A stretch of 64,000 nucleotides of DNA from an uncultured Steroidobacter sp. GTDB taxonomy: Bacteria; Pseudomonadota; Gammaproteobacteria; Steroidobacterales; Steroidobacteraceae. Under the pieces are notes generated by a model. The model had not been told where the DNA came from, made no database searches, and saw nothing but the letters and a program-made list of their open reading frames with translations. Made by a program: the position numbers and the translations under genes. Where the stretch lies: assembly GCF_937958065.1 (NCBI RefSeq), contig NZ_CALFXI010000002.1, forward strand, positions 186,001 through 250,000, read 5' to 3'. How positions within the stretch are numbered: position 1 is the first letter of the stretch; the number at the start of each line of letters is the position of its first letter. Positions 26,093 to 34,865 of this stretch are shown here, in pieces.

Positions 26093-26829
26093 TTCGCGTG
26101 CTCATCGCGGACGACGAATCGCCCGCACGGGACAAATTGCAGCGCTGGCTCGGTGAGTTGAACGACATCGAAGTCGTGGCGCGGGCGGAGGATGGCCTGC
26201 AGGCTGCCGACTTCATCGATCGGCAGCGACCGGATGTGGTGTTTCTGGATATTCAGATGCCCGGCCTCAACGGGCTCGAAGTCGCGGCGCAGCTGGAGCA
26301 GGACGCGGCGCCATTGATCGTATTCGTTACCGCCTACGACGAGCATGCGGTGAAAGCGTTCGACCTGAACGCCCTCGATTACCTGCTCAAACCCTACGAC
26401 AAGGAGCGCTTGCTCAAGGCCGTCACGCGAGTGCGCCAGCGCCTGGGAGATCGGCAGTCAGGCTCTCCGGCCGTGGCGACCGCCCGCGCCCAGACCGGAT
26501 CGAGCGAGCGCTTGCTCGTGCCGGCGGGCGAGCGGCTGCAATTGATCGACAGTGGCAGCATCGAATGGCTGGAGGCGGACGACAACTACGTTCACGTTCA
26601 CACCGCCGGCCGCAAGTATCTTTTGCGCCGGACCCTGCAGGATCTGCTGCTGCAGCTCGGCGAGCAGCGCTTCGCCCGTATTCACAAATCGGCCGCGGTC
26701 AATGTGGCCGCGATCGTTTCATTCACGCCTTTGTTCAAAGGTGACTACGAAGTGGCGCTCCGCAATGGCGTGCTGCTGCGCTTGAGCCGTCGCTACAAGG
26801 ACGCGCTGTTCGCCCGCATGGGCCGCTGA
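26089..26829 (+). CDS. LytTR-family response regulator
   Basis: 246 residues from the GTG at 26089, overlapping the kinase stop. The receiver domain (1-120) has the acidic pair in LIADDESPARDK, the phospho-acceptor Asp in DVVFLDIQMPG, and the switch residues in VFVTAYDEHAVKAF and YLLKPYDKERL. A short linker leads to a LytTR DNA-binding domain (about 145-246) with IEWLEADDNYVHVHT and RFARIHKSAAVNVAAI. Such regulators bind direct repeats upstream of targets. A nearby candidate target is the acyltransferase gene that starts 101 bp downstream, but no repeat pair was confirmed. Confidence 0.9.
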   Translation: MIRVLIADDESPARDKLQRWLGELNDIEVVARAEDGLQAADFIDRQRPDVVFLDIQMPGLNGLEVAAQLEQDAAPLIVFVTAYDEHAVKAFDLNALDYLLKPYDKERLLKAVTRVRQRLGDRQSGSPAVATARAQTGSSERLLVPAGERLQLIDSGSIEWLEADDNYVHVHTAGRKYLLRRTLQDLLLQLGEQRFARIHKSAAVNVAAIVSFTPLFKGDYEVALRNGVLLRLSRRYKDALFARMGR

Positions 26830-26930
26830 AATCCCGCTTGCCCCTCGCCAACACCGCTCGCCACACAGTCGCTGCGGCGGAGGCTGATCGCTCGCCAGAA
26901 TTCCGCCTCGCCCACGCGCTGGAGAGTCTC

Positions 26931-28130
26931 ATGGAACAGGCCGCGCCTTCCCGACGAAACATATCATTGCCGAGTCCGCTTGCCGCTGCTGGTGAGCGCT
27001 ATGACTTTCTGGATTGGCTGCGGGTCATCGCGATTTTCGTGCTGCTGTTCTATCACACGGGCATGATTTTCGTCGGCTGGGGCTGGCACGTCATGAACGA
27101 GCAGCGCATCGAAGCGCTCGTGATCCCGATGGGCATCTCGCACCGCCTTCGCATGCCACTGTTGTTCGTCATCGCCGGCGCGGGCATGTGGTTCGCGCTT
27201 CAGCGACGCTCCGGTGCGCAGCTGTTCAGGGAGCGAACCGTGCGGTTGCTGTTGCCTCTGGTCATCGGCATGTTCGTGATCGTTCCGCCTCAGGTGTTCT
27301 ACGAACGCTTGCTCCAGGATCGCTGGCAAGGCGGCTTCCTGCAATTTCTGTGGGAGCGGACGTTGCAGCTACGACCGTATCCGGAAGGCGATTTCAGCTG
27401 GCATCACCTGTGGTTCATCGCGTACCTGTACGTGTACGTGCCGCTATTATTGCCGCTGATGATCTGGTGGCGCCATGGTGCCAGGAAGTTGCAGGCGGGC
27501 GCGTGGTTATACACGTTGGCGTTACCCCTGGCCTGCAACGAAGCGGTGCTCAAGCCGCTGTTCCCGGAAACCCATAACCTGGTCCGGGACTGGTACATCT
27601 TCAACCATTACCTGCTGCTGACCGCTTATGGCTACGTGCTCGCAGCCACGCCGGGAGCCTGGCAATGGCTGGCAACGCGCCGGCACCGGTTCGCCGTCGC
27701 CGGAGTAAGCGTGTACGTCGTCGGGACGTGGCTGATCGCTCGGGGTGCGATTCATCGCGACACGCCAGTCGAGGCATTCCTTGCGAACGTCTTCACCTGG
27801 CTGTGCCTGATGGCCTTTCTGGGCTATGGGTATCGCCATCTGTCGTTCTGCAACCCACTGCTGCGATGGGCGCGGGATGCGAGCTATCCCATCTATATCC
27901 TGCATCAGACGGTGATCGTGGCGATCGGCTATTACGTGGTTCAGATGCCCTGGAGTCCGTGGACCAAGTATTGGACCGTGCTGGCGGCGACCGTAGTCAG
28001 CTGCTGTGTGCTTTACGAGCTCATCGTGCGACGTATCGGTTTCGCCCGCTTGATTTTTGGAATGAAGCGCCGTCGCGACGCAGACCCGGCGGCAGCGGCA
28101 GCCTCGCGAGAAGGTTCGGTGGCCGTTTGA
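26931..28130 (+). CDS. Acyltransferase 3 family membrane protein
   Basis: 399 residues from the ATG at 26931, five bases after GGAGAG. An upstream TTG at 26838 in frame would extend it but lacks support. The protein has about ten transmembrane helices. It opens with the family motif YDFLDWLRVIAIFVLLFYHTG, where the His of YHTG is the conserved residue. RLPLL-type contact regions and the histidine-containing HHLWFIAYLYVYVPLLLP follow. Family members O-acylate surface polysaccharides or lipids. Linkage to a LytTR two-component pair suggests regulated modification of a surface polymer. The substrate is unknown. Confidence 0.85.
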   Translation: MEQAAPSRRNISLPSPLAAAGERYDFLDWLRVIAIFVLLFYHTGMIFVGWGWHVMNEQRIEALVIPMGISHRLRMPLLFVIAGAGMWFALQRRSGAQLFRERTVRLLLPLVIGMFVIVPPQVFYERLLQDRWQGGFLQFLWERTLQLRPYPEGDFSWHHLWFIAYLYVYVPLLLPLMIWWRHGARKLQAGAWLYTLALPLACNEAVLKPLFPETHNLVRDWYIFNHYLLLTAYGYVLAATPGAWQWLATRRHRFAVAGVSVYVVGTWLIARGAIHRDTPVEAFLANVFTWLCLMAFLGYGYRHLSFCNPLLRWARDASYPIYILHQTVIVAIGYYVVQMPWSPWTKYWTVLAATVVSCCVLYELIVRRIGFARLIFGMKRRRDADPAAAAASREGSVAV

Positions 28131-28181
28131 TTTGGGCGCGGCGCGGATGCATAGTCGCGGCCATTCATCAGGGAACTGGCC

Positions 28182-29063
28182 GTGATCAGATCCGCCCACG
28201 TCGTTGCTATCGTCGCGTTACCTTTGTTGATTGCGACGATGCCGTCGCAGGCTGCCGGCCGTACCATGGCCGACGTGCTGGCCGCCTCCAAGCCCTCCGA
28301 TTGGCGGCCGCTCGATCCCAACAACACCTTGTACATGGATCTGCCCGGCGGCCGGGTCATCATCGAGTTGCAACCCGAGTTCGCGCCCAAGCACGCCGCC
28401 AATCTGCGGGCATTGGCTCGGGCCGGGTATTTCGATGGCCTGGCGATCACGCGCTCGCAGGACAACTACGTGGTGCAGTGGGGCGAGGCGGATGCGAAGA
28501 AGTCCATGGGCGAAGCGCGGAAGGCCCTGGCGCCGGAGTTCACCCGGCCGGCTGCGGGGCTGCAGTTCACTGCATTGCCGGATCCCGATACCTACGCGGC
28601 CCAAACAGGGTTTGTCGATGGCTTTCCCGCGGCTCGCGATTCCGCGAGCGGCTCCGCCTGGATGGTTCATTGTTACGGCATGGTCGGCGCCGGTCGCGAC
28701 AATGACGTGAACAGTGGCAGCGGCGCCGAGTTGTACGTGGTCACCGGCAGTGCGCCTCGCTTGCTCGATCGAAACATCACCCTGGTCGGGCGTGTGCTGC
28801 AGGGCATGGACCTGCTCTCGACCCTGCCCCGCGGCAGGGGTGCGATGGGCTTCTATGAGAAGCCCGAAGAGCGCACACCGATCGCCCGGATCCGCCTCGC
28901 CGCGGATGTGCCCGAATCGGAACGTGCTCGCCTGGAGGTGCTCAAGACCGATACGCAAACATTCGCCGATCTGGTGGAGTCGCGACGCAATCGGCAGGAT
29001 GACTGGTACAAAGTCCCGGCCGGTCACATCGATGTTTGTAACGTGCCGCTGCCCATCAGGTAA
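28182..29063 (+). CDS. Periplasmic cyclophilin-type peptidyl-prolyl isomerase
   Basis: 293 residues from a GTG at 28182, preceded by CAGGGAA. A signal peptide (VVAIVALPLLIATMPSQAAG) targets it to the periplasm. The cyclophilin domain begins near residue 45 with GGRVIIELQPEFAPKHAANL. GYFDGLAITRSQDNYVVQWG and a later VTGSAPRLLDRNITLVGRV follow, which match the barrel strands. The canonical FHR-x-I motif is altered to ITRSQDNYVVQ, so peptidyl-prolyl isomerase activity may be reduced. It may help fold envelope proteins. The next gene starts 13 bp downstream. Confidence 0.82.
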   Translation: MIRSAHVVAIVALPLLIATMPSQAAGRTMADVLAASKPSDWRPLDPNNTLYMDLPGGRVIIELQPEFAPKHAANLRALARAGYFDGLAITRSQDNYVVQWGEADAKKSMGEARKALAPEFTRPAAGLQFTALPDPDTYAAQTGFVDGFPAARDSASGSAWMVHCYGMVGAGRDNDVNSGSGAELYVVTGSAPRLLDRNITLVGRVLQGMDLLSTLPRGRGAMGFYEKPEERTPIARIRLAADVPESERARLEVLKTDTQTFADLVESRRNRQDDWYKVPAGHIDVCNVPLPIR

Positions 29064-29076
29064 GGAGCAACGATCA

Positions 29077-29472
29077 ATGGTCGACGACTTCTCATTCCAC
29101 CGTCCGCGTCGCTGGCTGAAGCGGCTGGTGATCTGGGGCCTGGTACTGCTCATCGTGCTGGGCAGCGCGTGGACCTGGTTCACTCTGAACTGGGCCTACT
29201 CCGAAGGCGAGCGCGCCGGCGTCCTGCAGAAGTTCTCGCGCAAGGGCTGGCTCTGCAAGACCTTCGAGGGCGAGCTGGCGTTGTATATCGTGGGCGGCGT
29301 GGCGCCGCAGATCTGGCATTTCAGCACTCGCGATCCGAAGCTGGCCGAGGAGCTGACCAAGAACGTCGGCCAGGACATGCGGCTGCAATATACGGAGCAT
29401 CGCGGCGTGCCGACGACCTGTTTCGCCGAGACGCCTTACTTCGCGACCGGCTTCACGGTGATCCAACGTTAG
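29077..29472 (+). CDS. Small membrane-anchored protein of unknown function
   Basis: 131 residues from the ATG at 29077, nine bases after AAGGAG and 13 bp behind the cyclophilin gene. A basic start (HRPRRWLKRLV) leads into one transmembrane helix (WGLVLLIVLGSAWTWFTL). A compact soluble domain follows with YSEGERAGVLQKFSRKGWL and CKTFEGELAL; the short SEGERAG and KGWLCKT stretches look strongly conserved in style. The soluble domain most likely faces the periplasm. I do not recognise a named family with a known role. The neighbours are a cyclophilin and a glutathione peroxidase, which suggests an envelope quality-control or redox context. Confidence 0.8.
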   Translation: MVDDFSFHRPRRWLKRLVIWGLVLLIVLGSAWTWFTLNWAYSEGERAGVLQKFSRKGWLCKTFEGELALYIVGGVAPQIWHFSTRDPKLAEELTKNVGQDMRLQYTEHRGVPTTCFAETPYFATGFTVIQR

Positions 29473-29482
29473 GAGGATTGTC

Positions 29483-29962
29483 ATGAGCAGCGTTCATGAT
29501 TTCTCGGCCAACAGTCTCGATGGCAAGCCGGTGCAGTTGCGCGATTTCGCCGGCCAGGTGCTGCTGGTGGTGAATACCGCCAGCAAGTGCGGCTTCACGC
29601 CGCAATACCAGGGACTCGAGGCGCTTTACCAACAGTATCGCGACCGGGGCTTCAGCGTGCTGGGCTTTCCCTGCAATCAGTTCGGCGCCCAGGAGCCGGG
29701 CGGCAGCGAGGAGATCGGCGCCTTCTGCCAAAAGAACTATGGCGTGAGCTTCCCCCTATTCGAGAAAATCGACGTGAATGGCGCTACGGCTCATCCGCTG
29801 TATCGCTGGCTGAAGAGTAACGCCAAGGGCCTGCTCGGCAGTGAAGCCATCAAATGGAACTTCACCAAGTTCCTGATCGACCGCAACGGACAGGTGGTCG
29901 AGCGCTTCGCACCGACCACCAGGCCCGAGGACCTGAAGTCCAAAGTCGAGGAATTGTTGTAA
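29483..29962 (+). CDS. Glutathione peroxidase family protein
   Basis: 159 residues from the ATG at 29483, after TAGGAGGA. The family motifs are intact: VVNTASKCGFTPQYQGLE with the peroxidatic Cys, VLGFPCNQFGAQEPG with the Gln and a possible resolving Cys, and IKWNFTKFLID with the Trp-Asn pair. It uses Cys rather than selenocysteine. Without a signal peptide it should be cytoplasmic. It reduces peroxides, probably with thioredoxin rather than glutathione, as many bacterial members do. It is tightly packed between the small membrane protein gene and mipA. Confidence 0.92.
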   Translation: MSSVHDFSANSLDGKPVQLRDFAGQVLLVVNTASKCGFTPQYQGLEALYQQYRDRGFSVLGFPCNQFGAQEPGGSEEIGAFCQKNYGVSFPLFEKIDVNGATAHPLYRWLKSNAKGLLGSEAIKWNFTKFLIDRNGQVVERFAPTTRPEDLKSKVEELL

Positions 29963-30817
29963 ATGAGCCGGATCCGGAACGCGCCCTGGCTGGCGGCGCT
30001 GGTGGTCAGTGCGTGGCCCATGGCCTCGCAGGCCGAGCAGAAGCCGCTGTGGGAATTTGGGATGGGCGTCGGCGCGATGGTGTTTCCGGATTATCGCGGC
30101 TCCGATGAGGTCAATGCCTATCCGCTGCCGCTGCCTTATTTCGTGTATCGCGGCCAGTTCCTGAAGGCCGATCGCGAAGGGTTGCGCGGCGAGCTGTTCG
30201 ACAAACGCTATCTGGAGCTGAGCTTCAGCATGGGCGCCACCATCCCGGTGAGCAGCGACGACAACGACGCGCGCGAGGGCATGCCGAATCTGCGACCGAC
30301 GCTGGAGCTCGGCCCGTCGCTGGACGTGCATCTGTGGCGTTCGGACGATAGCGGCATGAAGCTGGATCTGGTGATGCCGCTGCGATTGCCCATTACATTG
30401 GAAAGCTCGCCGAAGACGCTGGGCTGGAATTTCTCGCCGCGCCTGAACCTGGACATCGAGAACGTCGGCGGCTACCAGGGATGGAACTTCGGTGTCGGCG
30501 CCGGTCCGCTGTTCGGCGCCGCCGAGTATCACGAATATTTCTATTCAGTCGCGCCTCGTTTCGCCACTGCCGAGCGTCGCGCGTACGATGCTCGCGGCGG
30601 TTATTCGGGCACGCATTTCATTGCGGCCATCTCCAAACGCTTCCCGGGTTATTGGGTGGGCGCGTACCTGCGCTATGACAATCTGCACAATGCCGTGTTC
30701 GAGGACAGCCCACTGGTCCGGCAGCAGAACTATTTCACGGGCGGCGTCGGCATCGCCTGGATGATCGGTAAATCCAAGCGCATGGTTGAAGTGGAGTCGG
30801 GCGAAATCGTCGAATGA
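29963..30817 (+). CDS. MipA/OmpV family outer-membrane protein
   Basis: 284 residues; the ATG directly abuts the stop of the peroxidase gene, with GAGGAA upstream. A signal peptide (WLAALVVSAWPMASQA) is followed by a beta-barrel pattern. The family entry reads LWEFGMGVGAMVFPDYRGSDE with YPLPLPYFVYRGQF after it, and the closing strand is YFTGGVGIAWMIGKSKRMV. MipA was described as a scaffold for murein synthases in E. coli, while OmpV-like members are porin-like barrels. A barrel role in the outer membrane is the safe call. Confidence 0.88.
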   Translation: MSRIRNAPWLAALVVSAWPMASQAEQKPLWEFGMGVGAMVFPDYRGSDEVNAYPLPLPYFVYRGQFLKADREGLRGELFDKRYLELSFSMGATIPVSSDDNDAREGMPNLRPTLELGPSLDVHLWRSDDSGMKLDLVMPLRLPITLESSPKTLGWNFSPRLNLDIENVGGYQGWNFGVGAGPLFGAAEYHEYFYSVAPRFATAERRAYDARGGYSGTHFIAAISKRFPGYWVGAYLRYDNLHNAVFEDSPLVRQQNYFTGGVGIAWMIGKSKRMVEVESGEIVE

Positions 30818-30822
30818 CGAGC

Positions 30823-30854
30823 TGCGCTCACCCTCCGATCGGAGGGTGAGCGCA
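30823..30854. terminator. 32-bp perfect palindrome, bidirectional terminator
   Basis: TGCGCTCACCCTCCGA is followed immediately by its exact reverse complement. It sits 5 bp after the mipA stop and 18 bp before the stop of the convergent CBS gene. An RNA copy could form a very stable hairpin from either direction, although there is no T-tract. Its place between convergent stops suggests transcript-end protection or termination. Confidence 0.6.
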
Positions 30855-30872
30855 ACGATAACGAACCCTCGA

Positions 30873-31319
30873 TCAGTGACGCTGGGCCGTCTGCGAGTGT
30901 TGGCCGCCCGGGCGTGAAATGCCGCCGAGCGCTTCGCTCGCATCCTCCTGAGTGCTGCCTTCCCGGGCCAGGTCGCCCAGGGCCAGGATGCCGACCAGGC
31001 GCTTGTCGCGATTCATCACGGGCAGGCGGCGCAGGCGCAGGTCGCCCATGTTGCGGGTGACCTCTTCCACGTCCTGATCCTCGTAGCAGTATTTGATCTC
31101 CTTGGTCATCACCTCGCGCACCTGGGTATCTGAACCCTTGCCTTCGGCGATCGCGCGCACGGCGATATCGCGATCGGTGATCATGCCGACCAGTCGATCG
31201 TTCTCCTGGACCGGCAACGCACCGATATCGAGCTCGGCCATCATGTGAGCGGCATCGCGAATGGTCTGGTCCGGACGGACCATGCAAACGTCTCGAGTCA
31301 TGGCGTCGCGAATTTTCAT
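30873..31319 (-). CDS. CBS-domain protein
   Basis: 148 residues from the ATG at 31317-31319. Two CBS motifs make up the protein. The first runs from MKIRDAMTRDVCMVRPDQTI to DRLVGMITDRDIAVRAIA. The second begins REVMTKEIKYCYEDQDVEEV and continues LRLRRLPVMNRDKRLVGILAL. Stand-alone CBS pairs usually bind AMP, ATP, NAD or SAM and regulate partner enzymes. The C-terminal 25 residues are Ser/Gln/Gly-rich and look flexible. It diverges from the large phosphorylase gene across 130 bp, with no evident operon partner. Confidence 0.9.
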   Translation of the reverse strand: MKIRDAMTRDVCMVRPDQTIRDAAHMMAELDIGALPVQENDRLVGMITDRDIAVRAIAEGKGSDTQVREVMTKEIKYCYEDQDVEEVTRNMGDLRLRRLPVMNRDKRLVGILALGDLAREGSTQEDASEALGGISRPGGQHSQTAQRH

Positions 31320-31449
31320 GGCGGTCTCCTAGCGGCGGGCTATCAATCGCAACTCGTCAGTACCGCTGCGGTTCCGCGCCCGGAAGCGCATGCACTACAC
31401 TGCGAGGCCCGCATTTCACTGCTGTTCGCATACGCCAGGTAAGTCGCAG

Positions 31450-34400
31450 ATGCCGCTATCACCCGCCCGCCTCGAAAGTCCCGCCGGATTGTCGGCCGAG
31501 CTGCTTGCGAACGGCGCCGTGCGGCGGATGGATCACGGCGACACCATCATCAACCTGTTCATCGGCAACGAGTTGGAGGGCGCTGTTGCCAATTTGTATC
31601 TGCGCCGGTTGAACGCCGACGCCTTGCAGTACATCGAACTGCTCGGGCCCCGCAGCCCGACTCGATTCAGCCGCTGCCGCGAGGGCTGGACGGGCAGTGG
31701 CGAATGGTCCGGTATTCGCTACACGGTTCAACTGCGACTGGCCGCGGCAGCGCCGGTGTGGTTCTGGCAGGTGAGCCTGGAAAACTCTGCGGGATCGACT
31801 CAACAGGTCGATCTCATCTACGTGCAGGACATCGCGCTGTCGCCGTACGGCATGGTGCGGCTGAACGAGTTCTATGTCAGCCAATACATCGATCACACGC
31901 CATTGGAGCATCCGAAGAATGGCTACGTGATCGCGTCTCGCCAGAACCTTGCCGCTGGCGGGCGTCATCCGTGGTGTGTCATTGGCTCCTTGCGCCGCGC
32001 CCAGAGCTTCGCCACCGACGGCATGCAAGTGCACGGGCTCGCAACTCGTGCTGCTGAGTCTCCGATCGGCATCGTGCAAGGTCTGCCTGGACGACGGCTA
32101 CAGCACGAGCATTCGATGGTCGCGATTCAGGACGAGCCGCTGCAGATCGAGCCCGGCGAGCGTGTCAGCGCAGGGTTCTTCGGCAGCTTCAGCGCGGATC
32201 ATCCAGCGGCGACGTCGCTGGAGGATCTCGATGCGGTCGATCAGGCGCTCGATTTGCCCGAGGCTGCGTTCTCGGAGCTTGCGGTTGTCGCCGGTGACGA
32301 TTCGAACAGCGCGACCCTGTTCAGTCGGTCGCCTTGTCTGGACGCAAGCGATCTGCAGGCCGATGACTTGAACCAACTGTTCGGCTCGCAGCGCCGACAT
32401 GAGGAAGTCGACGAGCAGGGTGCCGTGCTCTCGTTCTTCTACGACACGGATCGGCACGTCGTACTGAAAGCCAAGGAACGACGAGTCCAGCGCCCGCACG
32501 GGCATCTGTTGCGTTCCGGGCGGCATGTCACGCCCGATGAGCTGGCGCTCACGTCGACGGTGTGGATGAATGGCGTGTTTCACTCGATGCTCACGCAAGG
32601 GCACGTGAGTTTCAATCGGCTGCTGTCGACGGTGCACAGCTATCTGGGCTTGTTTCGGTCCCACGGTCTGCGCGTGTTCGTCGAATCGGACGGCGGCTGG
32701 CGTTTGCTCGACATGCCGTCGGCGTTCGAGATTCGGCCGGAGGCTTGTCGCTGGCTGTACAAACATTCGGGCGGATTGATCGAGGTGCGTAGCGAAGCGC
32801 ATGCCGAGCATGAGCTGACGATGCGCATCGAGGTGCTGTCCGGTGCGCCGGTGCGCTGGTTCGTTTCCAGCCATGTGGCGCTCAATGGCGATGATGGCAG
32901 TGTGGCGGGCGTGGCGAACTGGCGTCAGGAGAATGGCGTCATTGTCATCGAGCCCGCGGAAGGCAGCGATCTTGCGCGCCGGTTCCCTCAGGGGAACTTC
33001 ACCATTGTTCCGCACACAGGCACTCAGATCGAGCGCGTCGGGGGCGATGAGTTGCTGTTTCAAGACCAGCGTTCGCGTCAGCAGCCGTTCGTGTGCGCGA
33101 TCCTATCGGCGAGCAAATCAGTTGGGCTGACCATTCGCGGCAATCTGATTACAGGCAGTAACGACGTTCCCAGGACCGATGGCGAGCAGTTGATCGAGCT
33201 GCTGGGCATCGACGCGCCTTCTGGCAGTCCGCTGGCCGCGCAGGTCGACCGTCTCGCCGAGATCCTGCCCTGGTTCAAACACAACGCGCTCGTGCATTAC
33301 CTGTCGCCGCGCGGCCTGGAGCAATACTCCGGTGGGGGCTGGGGCACGCGCGATGTGACGCAAGGGCCGGTCGAGATGCTGCTGGCCTTCGGCAACTTCG
33401 GGCCGATTCGTGACCTGTTGATCCGAGTCATGAAGGCCCAGACGTCCGATGGCGATTGGCCGCAGTGGTTCATGTTCTTCGAACGTGATCGTGACATTCG
33501 TGCCGGTGACTCACACGGCGACATCGTGTTCTGGCCGGTGCTGGCGCTGGCGCAGTATTTGATCGCCTCCGGCGACAGCTCGATTCTCGACGAGCCCGTC
33601 TCATTTTTCTCTTCGGGCCATCCCAAGCCAGCGGTCCCACTGTGGAAACACGTGGAGCGCGCGCTGAAGGTCATCGAGCGTCGGATCGTCTCCGGGACCG
33701 CGCTCGCGGCCTATGGCCACGGCGATTGGAACGACGCGCTACAGCCGGCCGATCCGGCGATGCGCGAGCGCATGTGCAGTGCCTGGACGGTCACCCTTCA
33801 TCATCAAGTGTTGACGACGCTCGCGCACGCCTTGCGAAGCATCGGTCGAGAACCCGAGGCAGCGCGCTTCGATGCCTGGGCTGCGAACGTTAAACGCGAT
33901 TTCCAGCAGGTGTTGCTGGTGGATGGCGTGCTCACCGGCTATGCGCTCTTCGAGGAAGAGGGCACTGTGAGCTATCTGCTCCATCCGCGCGATTCCATCA
34001 CCGGCGTGAAGTACAGCTCGCTCGCGATGATTCATGCCATCCTGGAGGACCTGTTGGATTCCGAGCAGCTGCAGCAGCACTTGCGTTTGATCGACCTGCA
34101 GCTCAGCGGGCCGGATGGGGTGCGCTTGTTCGATCGGCCGATGAATTATCACGGCGGTCCGCAGCGCTTCTTCCAACGAGCCGAGAGTGCGACATTCTTC
34201 GGTCGCGAGATTGGCTTGATGTACATGCACGCGCATCTTCGTTACGCACAGGCGCTCGCCAGGGTGGGTGAGACGGATCGTTTCTTCCGGGCGCTGTGTC
34301 AGGCCAATCCCATCGGCATTCGCGCTCTCGTGCCGAGCGCGACGCTGCGACAGGCGAATTGCTACTACTCCAGCTCGGATGCGGCGTTCGAGGATCGTTA

Positions 34401-34800
34401 TCAAGCCAGCGCCGAGTACGATCGCGTGGGCCAAGGCGCCGTGCCGCTGGATGGCGGCTGGCGTGTGTATTCGAGCGGAGCCGGTATCGGGTTGGGCCTG
34501 ATCATCCGGCGCTTCCTCGGTCTCAGTATCGAAGCACGCGACGTCACGCTTGATCCAGTGATTCCGGCAACTCTGAATGGTTTACGGGTGCGACTGTCGC
34601 TGTTCGGTAAACCTGTGACCCTGACCTATGAGATCAATGGTGCCGGCCATGGTGTGACTGCCGTGAGCGTCAACGGGCACGCTTTGCCGCTGAGTCACGA
34701 TGCCAATCCGTATCGCAAGGGTGCCGCGCGCATCGAGCGGGCACTGCTGGTCGGCAAGCTGGATCGGCCGGACAACACCATACAAATCAAGGTAGGCTAA
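31450..34800 (+). CDS. GH94-like (clan GH-Q) glycoside phosphorylase, about 1116 residues
   Basis: I place the start at the ATG at 31450, after AGGTAA; an in-frame upstream ATG would add 20 residues. The N-terminal half is beta-rich, as in the sandwich domain of GH94 enzymes. The catalytic barrel shows GGGWGTRDVTQGPVEM with Asp635, then SDGDWPQWFMFFERD, and GHGDWNDA (758-762), the DWND block where GH94-type enzymes carry their acid Asp. The length (about 1100) and the GTRDVTQGP variant fit GH149/GH161-like beta-1,3-glucan phosphorylases better than cellobiose phosphorylase (about 800). There is no signal peptide, so it is cytoplasmic. The substrate is inference; no sugar transporter is next to it. 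Confidence 0.75.
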   Translation: MPLSPARLESPAGLSAELLANGAVRRMDHGDTIINLFIGNELEGAVANLYLRRLNADALQYIELLGPRSPTRFSRCREGWTGSGEWSGIRYTVQLRLAAAAPVWFWQVSLENSAGSTQQVDLIYVQDIALSPYGMVRLNEFYVSQYIDHTPLEHPKNGYVIASRQNLAAGGRHPWCVIGSLRRAQSFATDGMQVHGLATRAAESPIGIVQGLPGRRLQHEHSMVAIQDEPLQIEPGERVSAGFFGSFSADHPAATSLEDLDAVDQALDLPEAAFSELAVVAGDDSNSATLFSRSPCLDASDLQADDLNQLFGSQRRHEEVDEQGAVLSFFYDTDRHVVLKAKERRVQRPHGHLLRSGRHVTPDELALTSTVWMNGVFHSMLTQGHVSFNRLLSTVHSYLGLFRSHGLRVFVESDGGWRLLDMPSAFEIRPEACRWLYKHSGGLIEVRSEAHAEHELTMRIEVLSGAPVRWFVSSHVALNGDDGSVAGVANWRQENGVIVIEPAEGSDLARRFPQGNFTIVPHTGTQIERVGGDELLFQDQRSRQQPFVCAILSASKSVGLTIRGNLITGSNDVPRTDGEQLIELLGIDAPSGSPLAAQVDRLAEILPWFKHNALVHYLSPRGLEQYSGGGWGTRDVTQGPVEMLLAFGNFGPIRDLLIRVMKAQTSDGDWPQWFMFFERDRDIRAGDSHGDIVFWPVLALAQYLIASGDSSILDEPVSFFSSGHPKPAVPLWKHVERALKVIERRIVSGTALAAYGHGDWNDALQPADPAMRERMCSAWTVTLHHQVLTTLAHALRSIGREPEAARFDAWAANVKRDFQQVLLVDGVLTGYALFEEEGTVSYLLHPRDSITGVKYSSLAMIHAILEDLLDSEQLQQHLRLIDLQLSGPDGVRLFDRPMNYHGGPQRFFQRAESATFFGREIGLMYMHAHLRYAQALARVGETDRFFRALCQANPIGIRALVPSATLRQANCYYSSSDAAFEDRYQASAEYDRVGQGAVPLDGGWRVYSSGAGIGLGLIIRRFLGLSIEARDVTLDPVIPATLNGLRVRLSLFGKPVTLTYEINGAGHGVTAVSVNGHALPLSHDANPYRKGAARIERALLVGKLDRPDNTIQIKVG

Positions 34801-34865
34801 GCCGGCGCGGACCAAATCAGGACGCGAGTCTCGCCGCTCGCGGAACCGTCTGCGTCGTCATATTC

